A stretch of 64,000 nucleotides of DNA from Haemaphysalis longicornis (lineage: Eukaryota; Arthropoda; Arachnida; Ixodida; Ixodidae), in contig CM023449.1 in the NCBI GenBank assembly GCA_013339765.2, positions 109,919,849 to 109,983,848 on the forward strand, written 5' to 3'. This document shows, in pieces, positions 39,790-50,374 of the stretch. The translations under genes were made by a program, and so were the position numbers. Each line of letters begins with the position of its first letter. Position 1 is the first letter of the stretch. A model generated the notes under the pieces. That model was not told the DNA's origin. It saw nothing but the letters and a program-made list of their open reading frames with translations, and made no database searches.

Positions 39790-39890
39790 CTGGAACTGCA
39801 CAAAAAAAACGGGACTAGGGAAGAGAACACTCCCAAACTGCGTTGTGTGAGCTCTCTTTTCCTGGTCCCGTGGTTTTTCCGCAGTTCCAG
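39790..39890. repeat. fold-back: ~42-bp inverted repeat arms
   Basis: The left arm (39,790-39,831) starts CTGGAACTGCAC and contains CGGGACTAGGGAAGAGAACA. The right arm (39,849-39,890) is its reverse complement at roughly 80-85%. The 17-nt loop contains AAACTGCGTTGTG. The arms' ACGGGACNAGGRAAAGA motif resembles the Penelope termini at 46,040 and 47,251, which suggests a shared origin. Confidence 0.7.
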
Positions 39891-40215
39891 TCAAGTTCCA
39901 CAAATCTTGAAGTGTTAGTTTATTTTGAATCGTTTTTATTCAGTTGACGTTTTTTCTTTTAGCCTGCTTTACATGCTAGCGCTAGGGGGTGGAAAACGAG
40001 TGTCCCGGTGTTCTAGTGCCTTGACTACAGGAGACGGCGACAGCAGATGCCGAAAGCACGAACCGCTAAGGTGCTTCGCGCCTAAAATTTTCGTTCTACT
40101 GCTATTTATAGGCGGAGTCTAAGGGGAATCTGAGGAATGTCCAGCGGTATTGTGAAAACATTCACGCATTGCCGTAAATCACCCATGAGTGCTTACTGCT
40201 GCTAAAACGATTTCG
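39891..40215. other. no gene recognised
   Basis: Unassigned DNA between the fold-back and the third AATCC array. Confidence 0.4.
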
Positions 40216-40221
40216 TATGCT

Positions 40222-40325
40222 ATACAATCCAATCCATTTCAATCCAATTCAATCTAATCTAATTCAATCGAAATACAATTCAATTCAATCCAATCCAATG
40301 CTCCTCGCGCATGCGCAGCACGGCT
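40222..40325 (+). repeat. (AATCC)n array 3 with GC-rich motif
   Basis: The array (CAATCCAATCCATTTC, then AATTCAATC variants) ends at about 40,298 and is followed by TGCTCCTCGCGCATGCGCAG, then CACGGC. This is the third copy of the arrangement at 38,649 and 38,957. A short (CT)n run follows at about 40,337. Confidence 0.8.
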
Positions 40326-40636
40326 TTCTAGGTGCTCTCTCTCTCTCTATCTAACACTTTGTGAACGTTTTGTTTTGTTCTTGTTAATCTTTTGTGAACG
40401 TTTTGTTCGCAGCTGTTTCGATTTACGCGGTGTTGTGCAGTGAGCACGCACGCCGGACGCCGGGCAAGCCTCGGCCTTAAGGGGCTTCGCCCCTAAAACA
40501 GTGGTGGTTGTAGCTCGCCTGAAAACATATTGCGACCGCTGACCGTTCTCACTTATCCTGGATGGCCTTTTTGCCCTTTTTTCAAAGCCATGATTTAAGC
40601 GGTTCGCTTCGACCGTGTCGAAATGGAGCAATACGA
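40326..40636. other. no gene recognised
   Basis: Contains a short direct repeat: TTTGTGAACGTTTTGTT occurs at about 40,358 and 40,389. Confidence 0.4.
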
Positions 40637-40965
40637 TAGATGTGGACTAGTGGACTCCACAAGTCGAGAGACCCAGGTTCGATTCCGGCGACGAGTAGCC
40701 TTTCTTTCTTCAACTTCCCCCACGGTGATTCATCATCATCGTTAGAGACACCCGGCGTTCTTGCAGGGCATTTTCGCGTTACAGACGCCGCCCGTGAGTT
40801 CGCTGTCGCGGAACGCCCGCCTCGTTGCGGGTGCGCCGCCAGGAAACGCAGCCGTAGAGCCCCGATGGGAGGCCTTTAATGGCGATGAGAGACTGATTTT
40901 TCACAATGATGATGATACTGGTGCGGTATATTTCTAGAAGCCACATCTAGAATTTTAAACATACT
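40637..40965 (+). mobile_element. tRNA-derived SINE-like element
   Basis: An A-box-like TGGACTAGTGG (about 40,641) and a B-box GGTTCGATTCC (about 40,676) are ~35 bp apart, as in tRNA promoters, but the sequence does not fold as a full tRNA. A ~200-bp body follows. Its end (GTGCGCCGCCAGGAAACGCA ... CCTTTAATGGCGATGA, 40,828-40,890, then a GATGATGAT run) recurs at 43,094-43,160 and 43,732-43,780. The SINE family is not identified. Confidence 0.5.
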
Positions 40966-41289
40966 CCCGGCCACAAAACAGGTGTGGAAGAAACTTCAAA
41001 ATAATGCAACAGGCTCCTGGCGAAAACATAGCACCGTTGTCTAGGTAAATGCACAACATAGAGGGCGGTTCAGACGAGGTTGTCTTATCGGCCCCCCGCA
41101 CGTCTTTTTCCGTCTTTTGTAGTGCAACCTCGATACATATCTTGTAATGGTTCATAGAGCTTGGCAGCTGGTTTCCTTGACCAGGACTGTCGAGGTGTGA
41201 GATTGTGTCACTTCATGGATGCGATGTCATCTGACGTCTGTCGAAGGTCATGTGATGCTTCGCTTGATTTCTTGCTTTTCCACAACCAT
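40966..41289. other. no gene recognised
   Basis: Lies downstream (on the minus strand) of the BEL/Pao fragment and may be further decayed pol sequence, but no motif is readable. Confidence 0.35.
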
Positions 41290-42231
41290 CTTCATGATCG
41301 GGCCCCGTAGGCGGTGGATCCAAAGGTCCACCCAGGGTTTCGTCGTGGGTCGATGCTCTTGTTCGTGAGGCAGGCGGGGTGAATGCTAGCGTTAGTGCCC
41401 GCTCTTTGAAGCAGTTTCGTCTGAAGAAGGCCGATCATTACTTGCTGGAGGCTAGATCTCGTACAATATTTCAAGGCTGTAACTTGCAGCGTCCACCCGA
41501 GAGTGGTCTTGACCGCAACATCCTTGCTGCGTAATATTTCTCCACTCACGAACTTCCACAGCTGGTCCGATCTTATGAGTGGGCTGATACCTTTCTCCCC
41601 ACATCCTCGAGTTACAGACAGTTGGTCTGCCAGACCGTAGCTTTGCACCCGTAACTAAGCAGCAAAGACACATTTCATGTCGGTAGCACGCATGTCGTTG
41701 CAGATTGTTGACATGGCTTTCGCCTCGATGATGTACTCGTTTGCAGCAAACTGATCACGTAGACGAACCTCTACGAGATTACAATTCCTCACACGAGGAG
41801 CATCGGACGCGCAAGTGTTCACGGTGAGGCGTGTCTCTCTGATGACTTTCAGCCCCAACCTCGCTACGAAATCTTTGATGAACGTGCGTTGACGGCCTCC
41901 GTCGAAAATGCTTCTGAAATAGGACGTCTTGTTGGTCCCGACGATCCAGCAACGGAGGTCTACAAATTCAAGGCCTCGTCAAGTTGGTAGCTTCTAACGG
42001 CAGTCGACTGCACACGGTTCTGCTTGATTGTCTTTGCATCATCAGAGACATTCGTGTCCCGCTTGTTGTTCCCCCCGATTGAAAATCCGCATCGCACATC
42101 GTTAAATCATGCCTGCCTTTACATGTCTCGCATAACAACTTCCGCCGGTACTCGTTCGCGCGGTGACCCGCCATAGTGCATCGGTAGCGTCGCCTAGCGC
42201 TAGCTAGCCGTATCTTCTCTGCTATTGTCAA
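41290..42231 (-). pseudogene. BEL/Pao retrotransposon gag-protease fragment
   Basis: Read leftward from 42,231: a gag zinc-knuckle region RCTMAGHRANEYRRK then LLCETCKGRHDLTMCD; a protease-like stretch with FDGGRQRTFIKDFVARLGL (about 41,910-41,860), where a D-S/T-G active site is expected; then IRSDQLWKFVSGEI (about 41,575) and KTTLGWTLQ, which match the conserved 'GxDxLW...LGWxxxG' segment after the protease in BEL/Pao polyproteins. At least two frameshifts separate the pieces. RT, RNase H, integrase and LTRs are missing, so it is a dead internal fragment. The family call is from recalled motifs. Confidence 0.75.
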
Positions 42232-42239
42232 TGTAGCGA

Positions 42240-43080
42240 TGCATGCCTCAGTCGCATGTTTTCAGACTTGCAGAAGAAATGCCGCTGCGGTTTTTAAATG
42301 CAGAGCATTTCTTAGCCTCGCCTGTTCCTGCGTCGGACGGTGTCAACAGTTTCGCGTCCGCAGCAGGTGCGCCTCTCCTTCCGTCCTCTCTCTCAACAGC
42401 AGATGGCGCGCGCATGCGTCGTAGTCAGCCCGTTCGCTCCGTCGCGGTCTCGGCGTAGCATGTGCGTGAGAGCAGCGCAGTGGGAAGTGGAAGGGCGCGC
42501 GCTGCTTGCGCATGCGCGCCTCTCCCCCCCCCCCCCCGTACTGCTCTCCCTCTACTGCGCGCGCTGCAAATATAGCGGCTAGCGGTCGCTCGTGTTTCAG
42601 TCACTGCGTTGCTCCTTCCTTCCTTGGTTGACGCTCGTGCCCACGTTTACTCGTGTCTGCTACTCCAGCATCACGGAAGAAGCGATGGAAGCAACACTGC
42701 CTTCAATCAGTACTGAGGCCCCAATGCTCTGCATTTACTCGTGTTCCCCTCGCGGGAAGGCGCGGGAATTTTTTTCCCGTTTTTTGCGATGCATGTTGGA
42801 CTGACGACGAGGGCACGTGCTTCCTGCGGTAACCGCAGCTGTGGGAGGAGGACGCCGGCACCCCGTTTCCCTTTCAGCCGGTATATCGTGGGGTGAAAAT
42901 TTCCGGCTTACCTGCTCGGCAGGCAGTCAGGTGCGCGCGTTGTCCCCTTGGGTGCGGTTTCGAGGAGGACGAAGTAGCATTGGCGACCGCTTCCAGGAGA
43001 ATCTTGTCGCCGTCGCTGGTTGTCCACGTCGTCGGGAGCTGCTCGTTACCCTTGAGGTTCAGCCCAAAATGTCGCAGAGC
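42240..43080 (+). promoter_or_regulatory. CpG-rich block with TATA + TCAGT core promoter
   Basis: This GC-rich block has GCGCATGCGC motifs (about 42,508), a 14-nt poly-C run (about 42,525-42,538), a TATA element (AAATATAG, T at 42,571) and the initiator TCAGT at 42,597-42,601, about 28 bp downstream. The arrangement parallels the promoter at 13,075-13,107, including CpG richness and a CGCTCG near the start. Possible first coding words downstream are a 70-codon frame from 42,592, with no domain. It may be host or LTR-derived. Confidence 0.45.
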
Positions 43081-43084
43081 AACG

Positions 43085-43170
43085 ACCTCATTGCGGTTGC
43101 GCCGCCAGGTAATGCAGCTGTGAGAACCCCGATCGAACGCCTTTAACGGCGATGACAAACTGATTTTTGA
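43085..43170 (+). repeat. repeat shared with 40,822-40,900
   Basis: TTGCGGTTGCGCCGCCAGG, then CCCCGATCGAACGCCTTTAA and CGGCGATGACAAACTGATTT, match GCGGGTGCGCCGCCAGG ... CCCCGATGGGAGGCCTTTAA ... GGCGATGAGAGACTGATTT in the SINE-like element at 40,637-40,965. It is a second, partial copy. Confidence 0.65.
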
Positions 43171-43271
43171 GGGCGCAGACCTTTGCCGCCGGTCTCTTTG
43201 CTGAGCCGCGTCGCCGTCGGTACCGAGTACACGATGTCAAGACATAAATAGTGAAAAAAGCAAAAGAGTAC

Positions 43272-43510
43272 AGTGTCGCGAAATCGTGAGGCAAGGCCAG
43301 TTCGCGTGGCCGCGCAAGCCCTCTCCCAAAGTGTGCGGTTCGAAAGAGAGGGGGATAGTATGCTGTAAGGAGGAGAGTGTCGCGTAATTTAGAGGGGAAG
43401 GCGGTTCGCCCTGGCGGCGTGAGTGCTCTCCGAAAGTGTGAGGGGGGGGAGAGGGAGGTAGGTGCGGGGGGTAGTTTGCTGTGGCCGCATGAGACCCTCG
43501 TCTGCGCCAC
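43272..43510. repeat. tandem repeat, ~104-bp period, G-rich
   Basis: AGTGTCGCG starts units at 43,272 and 43,376. Later matches are GGCCAGTTCGCGTGGCCGCG / GGCGGTTCGCCCTGGCGGCG and CCCAAAGTGTG / CCGAAAGTGTG. The second unit contains a G-rich run (about 43,441-43,475) able in principle to form a G-quadruplex. Long open frames here are explained by GC richness. Confidence 0.65.
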
Positions 43511-43639
43511 GCTGGCAAAAACGTGAGGGGAGCGTGCATGGGACGATGGGGTGCGCTCCCTGCCTAAGGCGCGGGCCGCGGTTCCTTCCTGAGAAGCACT
43601 TCGTGCCGCCGAAGCAGAGGCTCATCATCGCTACCGTCG

Positions 43640-43790
43640 AGAAAACCCACGAGCGAGTTCCGCCTCACCGCACCTCTGCTGCCCCCAAATATCGGATTTG
43701 GAAGTATCGAAATCGCCAGCCGATTTTTTAAAATGATGGTGATGGTTGTGCCGTATGTTCCAGGATCCACATCTATATTTCACAAGAATC
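43640..43790. repeat. repeat shared with 40,900-40,960
   Basis: ATGATGGTGATGGTTGTGCC then GTATGTTCCAGGATCCACAT resembles ATGATGATGATACTGGTGCG then GTATATTTCTAGAAGCCACA at 40,906-40,945. Together with 43,085-43,170 it suggests one element split across this region. Confidence 0.5.
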
Positions 43791-43799
43791 ACTAAAGCT

Positions 43800-46035
43800 T
43801 GGCTATAAAGTACGGTTCGTGGAGATCCAATAAAGGCGATATTTTGGTACACACGGAAAGCGAAATTTCCCACCTGAGTTACTGTAACTAAGGCAGGTGT
43901 TAATTTGGCCTGCATCGGGAAAAATCGCGTTATTTGTGTGCCTGCTTCATATTTAAGTGTTGGAGTAGCATTTGTCACGGACGGTACGTGTGTTCTGTTA
44001 ATTATTTGTCGTTGCATGCAACTGGTGTTACAACAATAAACACGCGTCTTTACCCAATTCTATTAACTAACCGGTGAATGCTTCGCACTGAAATTTAGCA
44101 AGGAAGTTTGAATATACATGCAATGTTGTTTTAATTTGCAAAAGTGAAAGGAATTTTTCATTTTTTTCCGCAATAGAATATAACCCAGTTTTTGGCTATA
44201 CGAGAAAAACGAGCTGGAAAATAATTTCTCTAAGCGGATGTATGAAAAAAAACCCCAAGGTTCCTGTCCTGCGCGTTCAAAACAAACAAAAAAAGACATA
44301 AGAACTACTAAACAAACCAAACAAAAAAAAACATTTTTCCTAGAAAGCCAGAACCTGCCCGATCCGAAAATATACCACAAAATGCAACTTCGGTGCGAAG
44401 TTTCACCACAACTCGAGCAATTTTACAAAAAATATTTCAAAAGGCGATATTTGTTGTAGTAAGAGTGGTCTATAACATTTCTGCAGTGTAACTTGCGAGA
44501 AAATAACATGTGGTCCAATTCCTGCTTTGAGTTGTGTTTCTGTTCACAATAAACTTTCTTTACGACTGATGTTTTATAAATAAGGCCCAATAAACTCAGA
44601 ATCTCGAAGAAGTGACGAAATATAAGAAATAAACTGACACAAAATGCATATTTCCGAAAAAAGAAATAAACAACAATACACACCATAGGAATTTCACAAC
44701 AAAAAAACTCCGGGAATACGGATCCCGAGCTATAACGTAGTGTGTCATGAAGATGTGTCTTCATGTAAGAATGTGCGGCAATCGGGAATCTCCGGTTCAA
44801 GTAAAAAAATGCGTATATTTAAATCCATAAAGCAGTAAAAACTACTTATGAATTGCCTCGTTACTTGTCGAGACTCCGGAAAGAGTACCTTTGAATTATA
44901 AGGTTTCTCGTGCCGCTACCTGCTTTGGGAATCTTAATTCTGCCCCATGGATTCGTAAACAAGGCTACAGGGTTTTACACGTTTTGCACAATCACGACGC
45001 ACGGTACGTGTTCAAGTCGCCTAAAATGAAACTCGAAATTTGGAAAAAGGCCATCGTCATCGCGAGACAGGACCTGTGACCTATAGAAGGTGCGCCGTCG
45101 ACATTCCACATCAGAGGACCACAGTGGACCACTGCAGCAAGGCTAGGAGCCCTAAAAGGAATACCTGTTTCCCATGAGCAGGAAAATACCTCACGACGCG
45201 GAAGAAGCAAGCAGACACTGTTTGTTGGGCCTCATTGTGACGAACCGTTGCGATCTATTTGCCGTCAGCACCGCTGCACGTGGACACAAAAGGTGTCCCA
45301 CTCTCGGCTCCTTTCCGGAAGTCCTTCTCGAGATACGACTCCAGGAAAGAAGCCTGCTGAGTGTATCGGGAAGCATGTACAGAAAAAGGAGGCTCATAAA
45401 TAAAATGACCCCTCCGAAGCGAACCTCCACAAAACACGGGAACAATGCTGAAAATAACAAAGAAAAGCCATGTCTCTGAGAAATAGAGCGGGATGTTTTC
45501 CGAAGGGATCAGAAAGCAGTCCCGAACACAGTGCGCCTTACGTTCTTTCTGCTGTGCACCGTAGCATGTTGCCCCTGAAAAGCCCCGAATGAAGGGTGGC
45601 CTTTCTTCCTATAGAGCTGCTATTATTGAAGGCCTCTGATTTCGTAAAGCATGGGCTCCTCACCCTGTTGAATGCTTTTTATACAATAACGAAAGATCAG
45701 TAAAGAGCAAATACTACACTGTTCGGACTTGACCATATTAGTAGTACTACAAAAACGAAAGTTCGTCGCAGAACAAGGCTGTTAGAGGTTTGCCTTATTA
45801 ACTGCACCCGTTCTCAGCATGCACTTTAACTGATGTCGAAGATGCGCCAGCTTAGCCGAGCAGGCGACGTTTTCACGTCTTTAAGATTTTCAAGAGTGTC
45901 CCAAATAATGTCAAAAAGTATCAAATTACCCCGTCAGGTTTTTTTTCGCTGTGTCGCACAAGTCGCTTCTCTGCAAGCTTTCAACCACACTGCATATTCG
46001 AGCTGTTTCAAGTCGGGTTACTTCATAGTCATATT
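43800..46035. other. no gene recognised
   Basis: Open frames up to 125 codons (44,423-44,800 minus; 45,174-45,479 plus) show no recognised domain. A/T homopolymers are frequent from 44,150 to 44,730. Confidence 0.45.
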
Positions 46036-46125
46036 GATAGTAACAGCGCTAACAACACGAGACAAAAAGGTAAGGGCACGAGCACAGCGCTGAATAAGAA
46101 CTGAGTTTTATTGCTTAGGTCAGTG

Positions 46126-46220
46126 GTTGATGGATCCATCAAATGGAGCCATCAAATGGAGCCAAATGGTTGATCGAGCAATCAAATTTGATGGAGCCAT
46201 CAAATGGCTCCATCACGTTT
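46126..46220 (+). repeat. clustered ATGGAGCCATCAA repeats
   Basis: Short repeats of ATGGAGCCATCAA and its inverse (ATGGCTCCATCA), plus a perfect 14-bp palindrome TGATGGATCCATCA at 46,129-46,142, fill the gap between the left terminus and the first recognisable coding residues. They may mark the internal deletion junction. Confidence 0.7.
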
Positions 46221-46957
46221 CTGGATTTCAGACTCCGGCTGCTAGACCACCACGTATGCTGGCAGTACGACCCGCGTGGCAACAAGCCCATCCTTCCTTA
46301 TGCGTCAGCTGACACGAAACTCGTGAAAAGCGCAACTGTCAAGACTTGTCTTCGCCACGCACTAAGGAAATCCTGCCCCCATGCCATCCAGAGCAGCTTT
46401 GAGGCACAAACACAGCGCCTTTCGGCCGCGGGGTACCCAACGTGCGTGCAGGCAGCCGTTGTAGAGTGAATATTGAAAGAACTAAAAAGAAAGAAAAGAA
46501 GCAGGACCAGCCTCAGTCCAGCTCCCAAAAGAAAGAGCCCATTGCAGTGGTGCCATACAGGCATCGAATTGCTCATGGCCTGAAGAAAATAGTAGACGGC
46601 GGAAATGTAAAAGTGGTGTTTTCAGCTCCCCTGAAACTGTCGCAATTGTGTCGTAAAGACAACTCTCGTCTAACCACGCGTAACAAGTGCACAACGAAGC
46701 ATCACAAAAAGTTTGTTGCCTGCGCCGAAAAAGTTGTTTGTTCTATGCTTCTTTCGTGCGGCAAGAATTACGTTGGCCAAACTGGCCGATGCCTAAATGA
46801 TAGACTGAGAAAACACCATTACAACGTTTCAAAAACGTTCAGTGGTCACCTCGCCCAGCATTGTCGTGATTGCGATAGCAAATGCCAGCCACTTTTGGAC
46901 CAGAGCGTAGTGATAGGGCAACATGGTAGCCAAATCGTGCTAGAAATTAACAAGTAG
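46210..46957 (+). pseudogene. Penelope RT C-terminus, linker and GIY-YIG nuclease
   Basis: In one frame (to 46,467), FLDFRLRLLDHHVCWQYDPR, then KPILPYAS, TKLVKSATVKTCL and QTQRLSAAGYP correspond to the thumb/linker region of Penelope RTs. After a frameshift near 46,450, the second frame gives AVVPYRHRIAHGLKKI, VVFSAPLKLSQLC, CTTKHHKKFVACAEKVVC and the GIY-YIG core CGKNYVGQTGRCLNDRLRKH (about 46,755-46,815), then SGHLAQHCRDC and a stop at 46,955-46,957. GIY-YIG nucleases nick the target for retrotransposition. The usual 'GIY'-side hydrophobic block is degenerate (SMLLSCGKNYVGQ). The RT palm is absent, so the product could not reverse transcribe. Confidence 0.88.
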
Positions 46958-47338
46958 GCGACCAATGCGTAAGCACCCCTTCAATCGCCCTCACAGACAA
47001 GAGTGTATATTCCTAGCGCAGTAAGCTCCACTCTGCTAATATCTATTTAGTTTCCAAACTGCTCTTGCAAATACAAAATGGGCTTGTGGTTTGTGTTGAT
47101 TGTACATCTTGCCCCGTAAGTAGAATAACGTGTAAAGAAACGCAGAGTCAGTATGATGCGACGCTCATGCTCTCTCAAATGTTCACGTGTTTAAGTAGTG
47201 TTTCCTTCTTTTTTCCTTTTTCTTGTTTTTGCCCATGTGTGTATAAAAACCACTGGCCTAAGCAATAAAACTCAGTTGTTAGTCAGCGCTGTGTTTGTGT
47301 CCTCTTCTCCTTGTCTCGTGTTGTTAGCGCTGTTACAA

Positions 47339-48073
47339 TAAATATAGACCAACTCGCCTAATCTTCCGTTATAGCTTCATCGGGTTACTTGCCGATCAAA
47401 AAACAAATCACGGTACCAAAGTCTCTCATGGCACCAAGTGTGGCGGCCACTCGCTGGCATTGTCGCTAACAGGTACGTCCAAATCTCTTATGACAAACGT
47501 GGGAGCAGGGGAGAGCTGTGCATTGTCATTGTGAACGTACTGCAACGTGACGTCGTTTTAGGCAGCCACCCAGGTTGTCCCCAAGAGCACCCTGTGAAGG
47601 GACGCCTGCACCTCATTACAGCGAAACTGTCAGGGCGAATAGAAGCGCTTGAAACTTTAAATGCAGTTTCTGCGCTCGTCTGCGACAACGAAGTGTGCCT
47701 CTAGTTTATAATTAAAGCAAATGAGGACGCGCCATTCACGAGGGCTGGTGAAAGAGGTAGGCTTAGATGTCAATTAGGCTCGTTAAGGGCAATTACTAAA
47801 ACGCGGGTTACGCCCTATTTATAGCCGTGTTGTCAGGCTCACATATTGTGAGCCCCTTTGCCATAATAAATGCCTGTGGCCGCCAGTTAAAATGGGCAGT
47901 GATTGGATTAAACCTTATGGGTGAGGGGTGGCAAAAATGTTTATTAGAACTTGATTGCTGGCTTGTTGATTCATGACGTAAGAAGGAATAAGTTTGCGCA
48001 AAAGACCACGACAAAGGCAGAGAGGACAAGACGAGCCCTCGTCTCGTGCTCTCTATCTTCGTCCTCGTATGGC
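47339..48073. other. no gene recognised
   Basis: Contains an 88-codon plus-strand frame (47,438-47,704) with no known domain. Otherwise unassigned. Confidence 0.4.
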
Positions 48074-48277
48074 TACCCCTGCACTATACGATGCACCGTA
48101 ATACAGGGCTCCCGATTAATTTCGGCTACCAGGATATCTTAAAAGTGCGCCGCAATTCTCTACACGCGGAAGTTTTCGCTTTTCTCCTCCAAAAGAAAGC
48201 AGCCACCGCGACCGAGTTCAAACCCTCGCCATTGAGCTCAATAGCACAGTGCCGTAGCCATTAAGCCACCGCCGATC
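48074..48277 (-). mobile_element. tRNA-derived SINE, Ruka-like (minus strand)
   Basis: On the minus strand the head has GGTGGCTTAATGGCTACGGC (A box) and GGGTTTGAACTC (B box). The body has CGAAATTAATCGGGAGCCCT and ATTACGGTGCATCGTATAGT, matching the Ruka-like copy at 26,262-26,511 (GGAGCCCTCCACTACGGTGC). The (AATC)n tail is not preserved. It is more diverged than the 26-kb copy. Confidence 0.78.
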
Positions 48278-50370
48278 GAAACTGATATGCACCGGTTTGT
48301 TGTTCCTTTAAGAAATCTAAATGCTGGTCAATTCTTCATGGTATGCCTCATCCGTTTCAAGCTGAGTGAAATCTTGTGGCCGTTCCTAAAAAGGATTACA
48401 CAAGTTGAACAAAGGAAACAGGTGAGAATTTCGTCCTTTACGTGGAATTCATGCGACCTCAGTCGGGGACAACTTTCTGTGGAAATGTAGTAAACGCGAC
48501 AGAGCAGAACCACTGTTTCGCTGCGCCGCTGGAAGTACTTCAACAAAAATATTTTGCTGTGTGTAACCTAATGCATTCACAAATATATATTTCCTATTTT
48601 TTAGCAGTGGGTTGAGTGTTCCAATAACTTATTAGCCAAAAGATGGGAGACTGAGAGCATTATTTCGCAGATTTTTTTATTTTTTTGGTTGCGGCATTCG
48701 CCACTGGCGTCGCCTAGATTTTTTTCAGGGGCAAAAAAAACATAGCGTCCTTGTCGAAGGCAGCTTTCTTTCCCTCCGGTGGCTTGCCACTTCATTGGCC
48801 GCAAACGATACTCAAAAAGCTTGAGAACCGAAGCTGTCGAAACAACAGAACCAAGTGGCCTGCAACTTGTGCGCCTGAGACTGACGAAACGGGACTCTCC
48901 GTCATTGCCGCATTTCTTTGGGTTAGCCAGCTTACCGGTGTAAGCGACCGCACTCTCGCAAGGTTTGTGCATGCGGCAGTACGTGCGCGGTGAGTGCGCT
49001 GCACATTTACTTGGTGCGGCCCGGTTTTCTGCTCCAAAAGACTTTAAACATCAGTGCATGCCCTCAAAGCCACAGCGCTGACAATTTTCACAATTCTGTA
49101 CTGTACAGAGTTCAATGGTACCATCCACTGCATAATTTAGGTCGGTCCGGGTTATCCAGTGAAAGGGTTGCCTTGCGCTTAGAAACAAATGAAGCGCAGG
49201 GAAAGAGGCGCCAATAGGCCTGCATGCCAGGTGATCGTGGTTCGCCACACTCAACCACGGAGCTAATGGAAGGAATGAACTGCAGCAAATGCATATCTTT
49301 AACCCCGAAACTGATACCAAAACCCACAGGGAAATAATTGCGCCCAGTAAAACAAAGGAGTTAGTTCCCCCTCCCTCCGTAGCTTTGCCTCCATTGCCAC
49401 AGAAAATTCCACCCGAGTATAAAAACCGTTTATCATGTTGGGACTGACTCAACATCCCAATTGATTGTAGGGTACTGCCTTACGCTGGCCATTAAGTATG
49501 ACAGAAAGTTGAAAAGAGCAGTCAGAAATCAGCGTTCTCTTTATGTGGGTTTACGAAATATCCACAAGACGCAAGAGGGCTTCGTGGAACGTGGACATGG
49601 AAAATGCAGGTAAGGGTTAAGGAAACCTCCGTTTCTGCTTTACACTGGCCATCACTATGCACACAACATCGTTTCCCACATCGGTTCCCAGTTCAAAAAC
49701 ATCGTTTTCACTGTGTTTCCTGCAACAGTAAAGCTGTGAAAGCATTCAAAGCATTATTGAGAGTGATTAGCCTATGCGCCCCAAATTAGGTTTTGTCCAG
49801 TTTTTTACTTTCTTTGTCCAGGGTTTTAAATTCTACCTGCTCATAATCGCCCTCTCCTCGGCTATTAGCGCAAAGGTAGCTTGTGAGGGCTGTCGCTGAC
49901 AGCAAATTGCCATTGCGCTCCACGGTAATTGTAAGCCAGCGCTTCGCAGGCAGAATACACACACCCAATTTTTCTTAGTTTAATTACAAGGGCGCCCTCA
50001 TTAGGGCCTTTTATGGACCCTTGAAATACCCTTGAGTAAAAGTTTAACCTGACGTTGGCCCGAGACATTTTTCAGAGCATGCAGTGTTGCCCCAGCTGCT
50101 TTTTTAAGAGGCAGGCTCTCCTCTTCGGTGCTGTTGTCCCTTAAACCCGGATAACTTTAGCTAAAGCTGAACCAGCTTCGCTTCAAAGCTGAGGCGGTCT
50201 TAACCCAAAACTCTATCGTGTCGGCTTTCTGATTTGTCAAACCCAATAGAGCCTTTCACGACAGAGTTAAAAGGCGAAAAATATATCTCCTTCTCTGTTC
50301 AAAGACCTTTGCGCGAATACAAGTGCGCTTTGCATTGAAGCGAAGCTTCTACTCGCTGACCTGCGCCGTC
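48278..50370. other. no confident gene
   Basis: A 134-codon minus-strand frame (49,051-49,455) ends in CENCQRCGFEGMH, which faintly resembles a gag zinc knuckle. In the next frame, further Cys/His residues continue to about 48,930. This could be a decayed LINE ORF1, but no second domain supports it. Confidence 0.3.
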
Positions 50371-50374
50371 GCTG

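Larger units (their letters stand above)
46040..47338 (+). mobile_element. Penelope-like element, internally deleted, inverted termini
   Basis: The ends at 46,040-46,125 and 47,251-47,338 are inverted repeats of ~88 bp (about 85% identity): TAACAGCGCTAACAACACGA and GACAA..., CACAGCGCTGA, then CTGAGTTTTATTGCTTAGG, against their reverse complement. Between them lies the 3' part of a Penelope polyprotein (RT end, linker, GIY-YIG endonuclease). Inverted terminal copies are known for Penelope pseudo-LTRs. At 1.3 kb this is well short of a full element (usually ~3 kb or more); the catalytic RT is missing, so it is non-autonomous. Confidence 0.85.

Noticed and set aside
38649..40325. CRISPR-like array
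   Set aside because: Repeats are degenerate pentanucleotides without regular spacers, and the genome is clearly eukaryotic.
40637..40700. Possible tRNA gene
   Set aside because: B box is good but the acceptor stem does not pair; treated as a SINE-like head.
49051..49455. Zinc-knuckle gene (CENCQRCGFEGMH)
   Set aside because: Only one imperfect knuckle with a stop immediately after it; no gag or RT sequence nearby. Left as unassigned.
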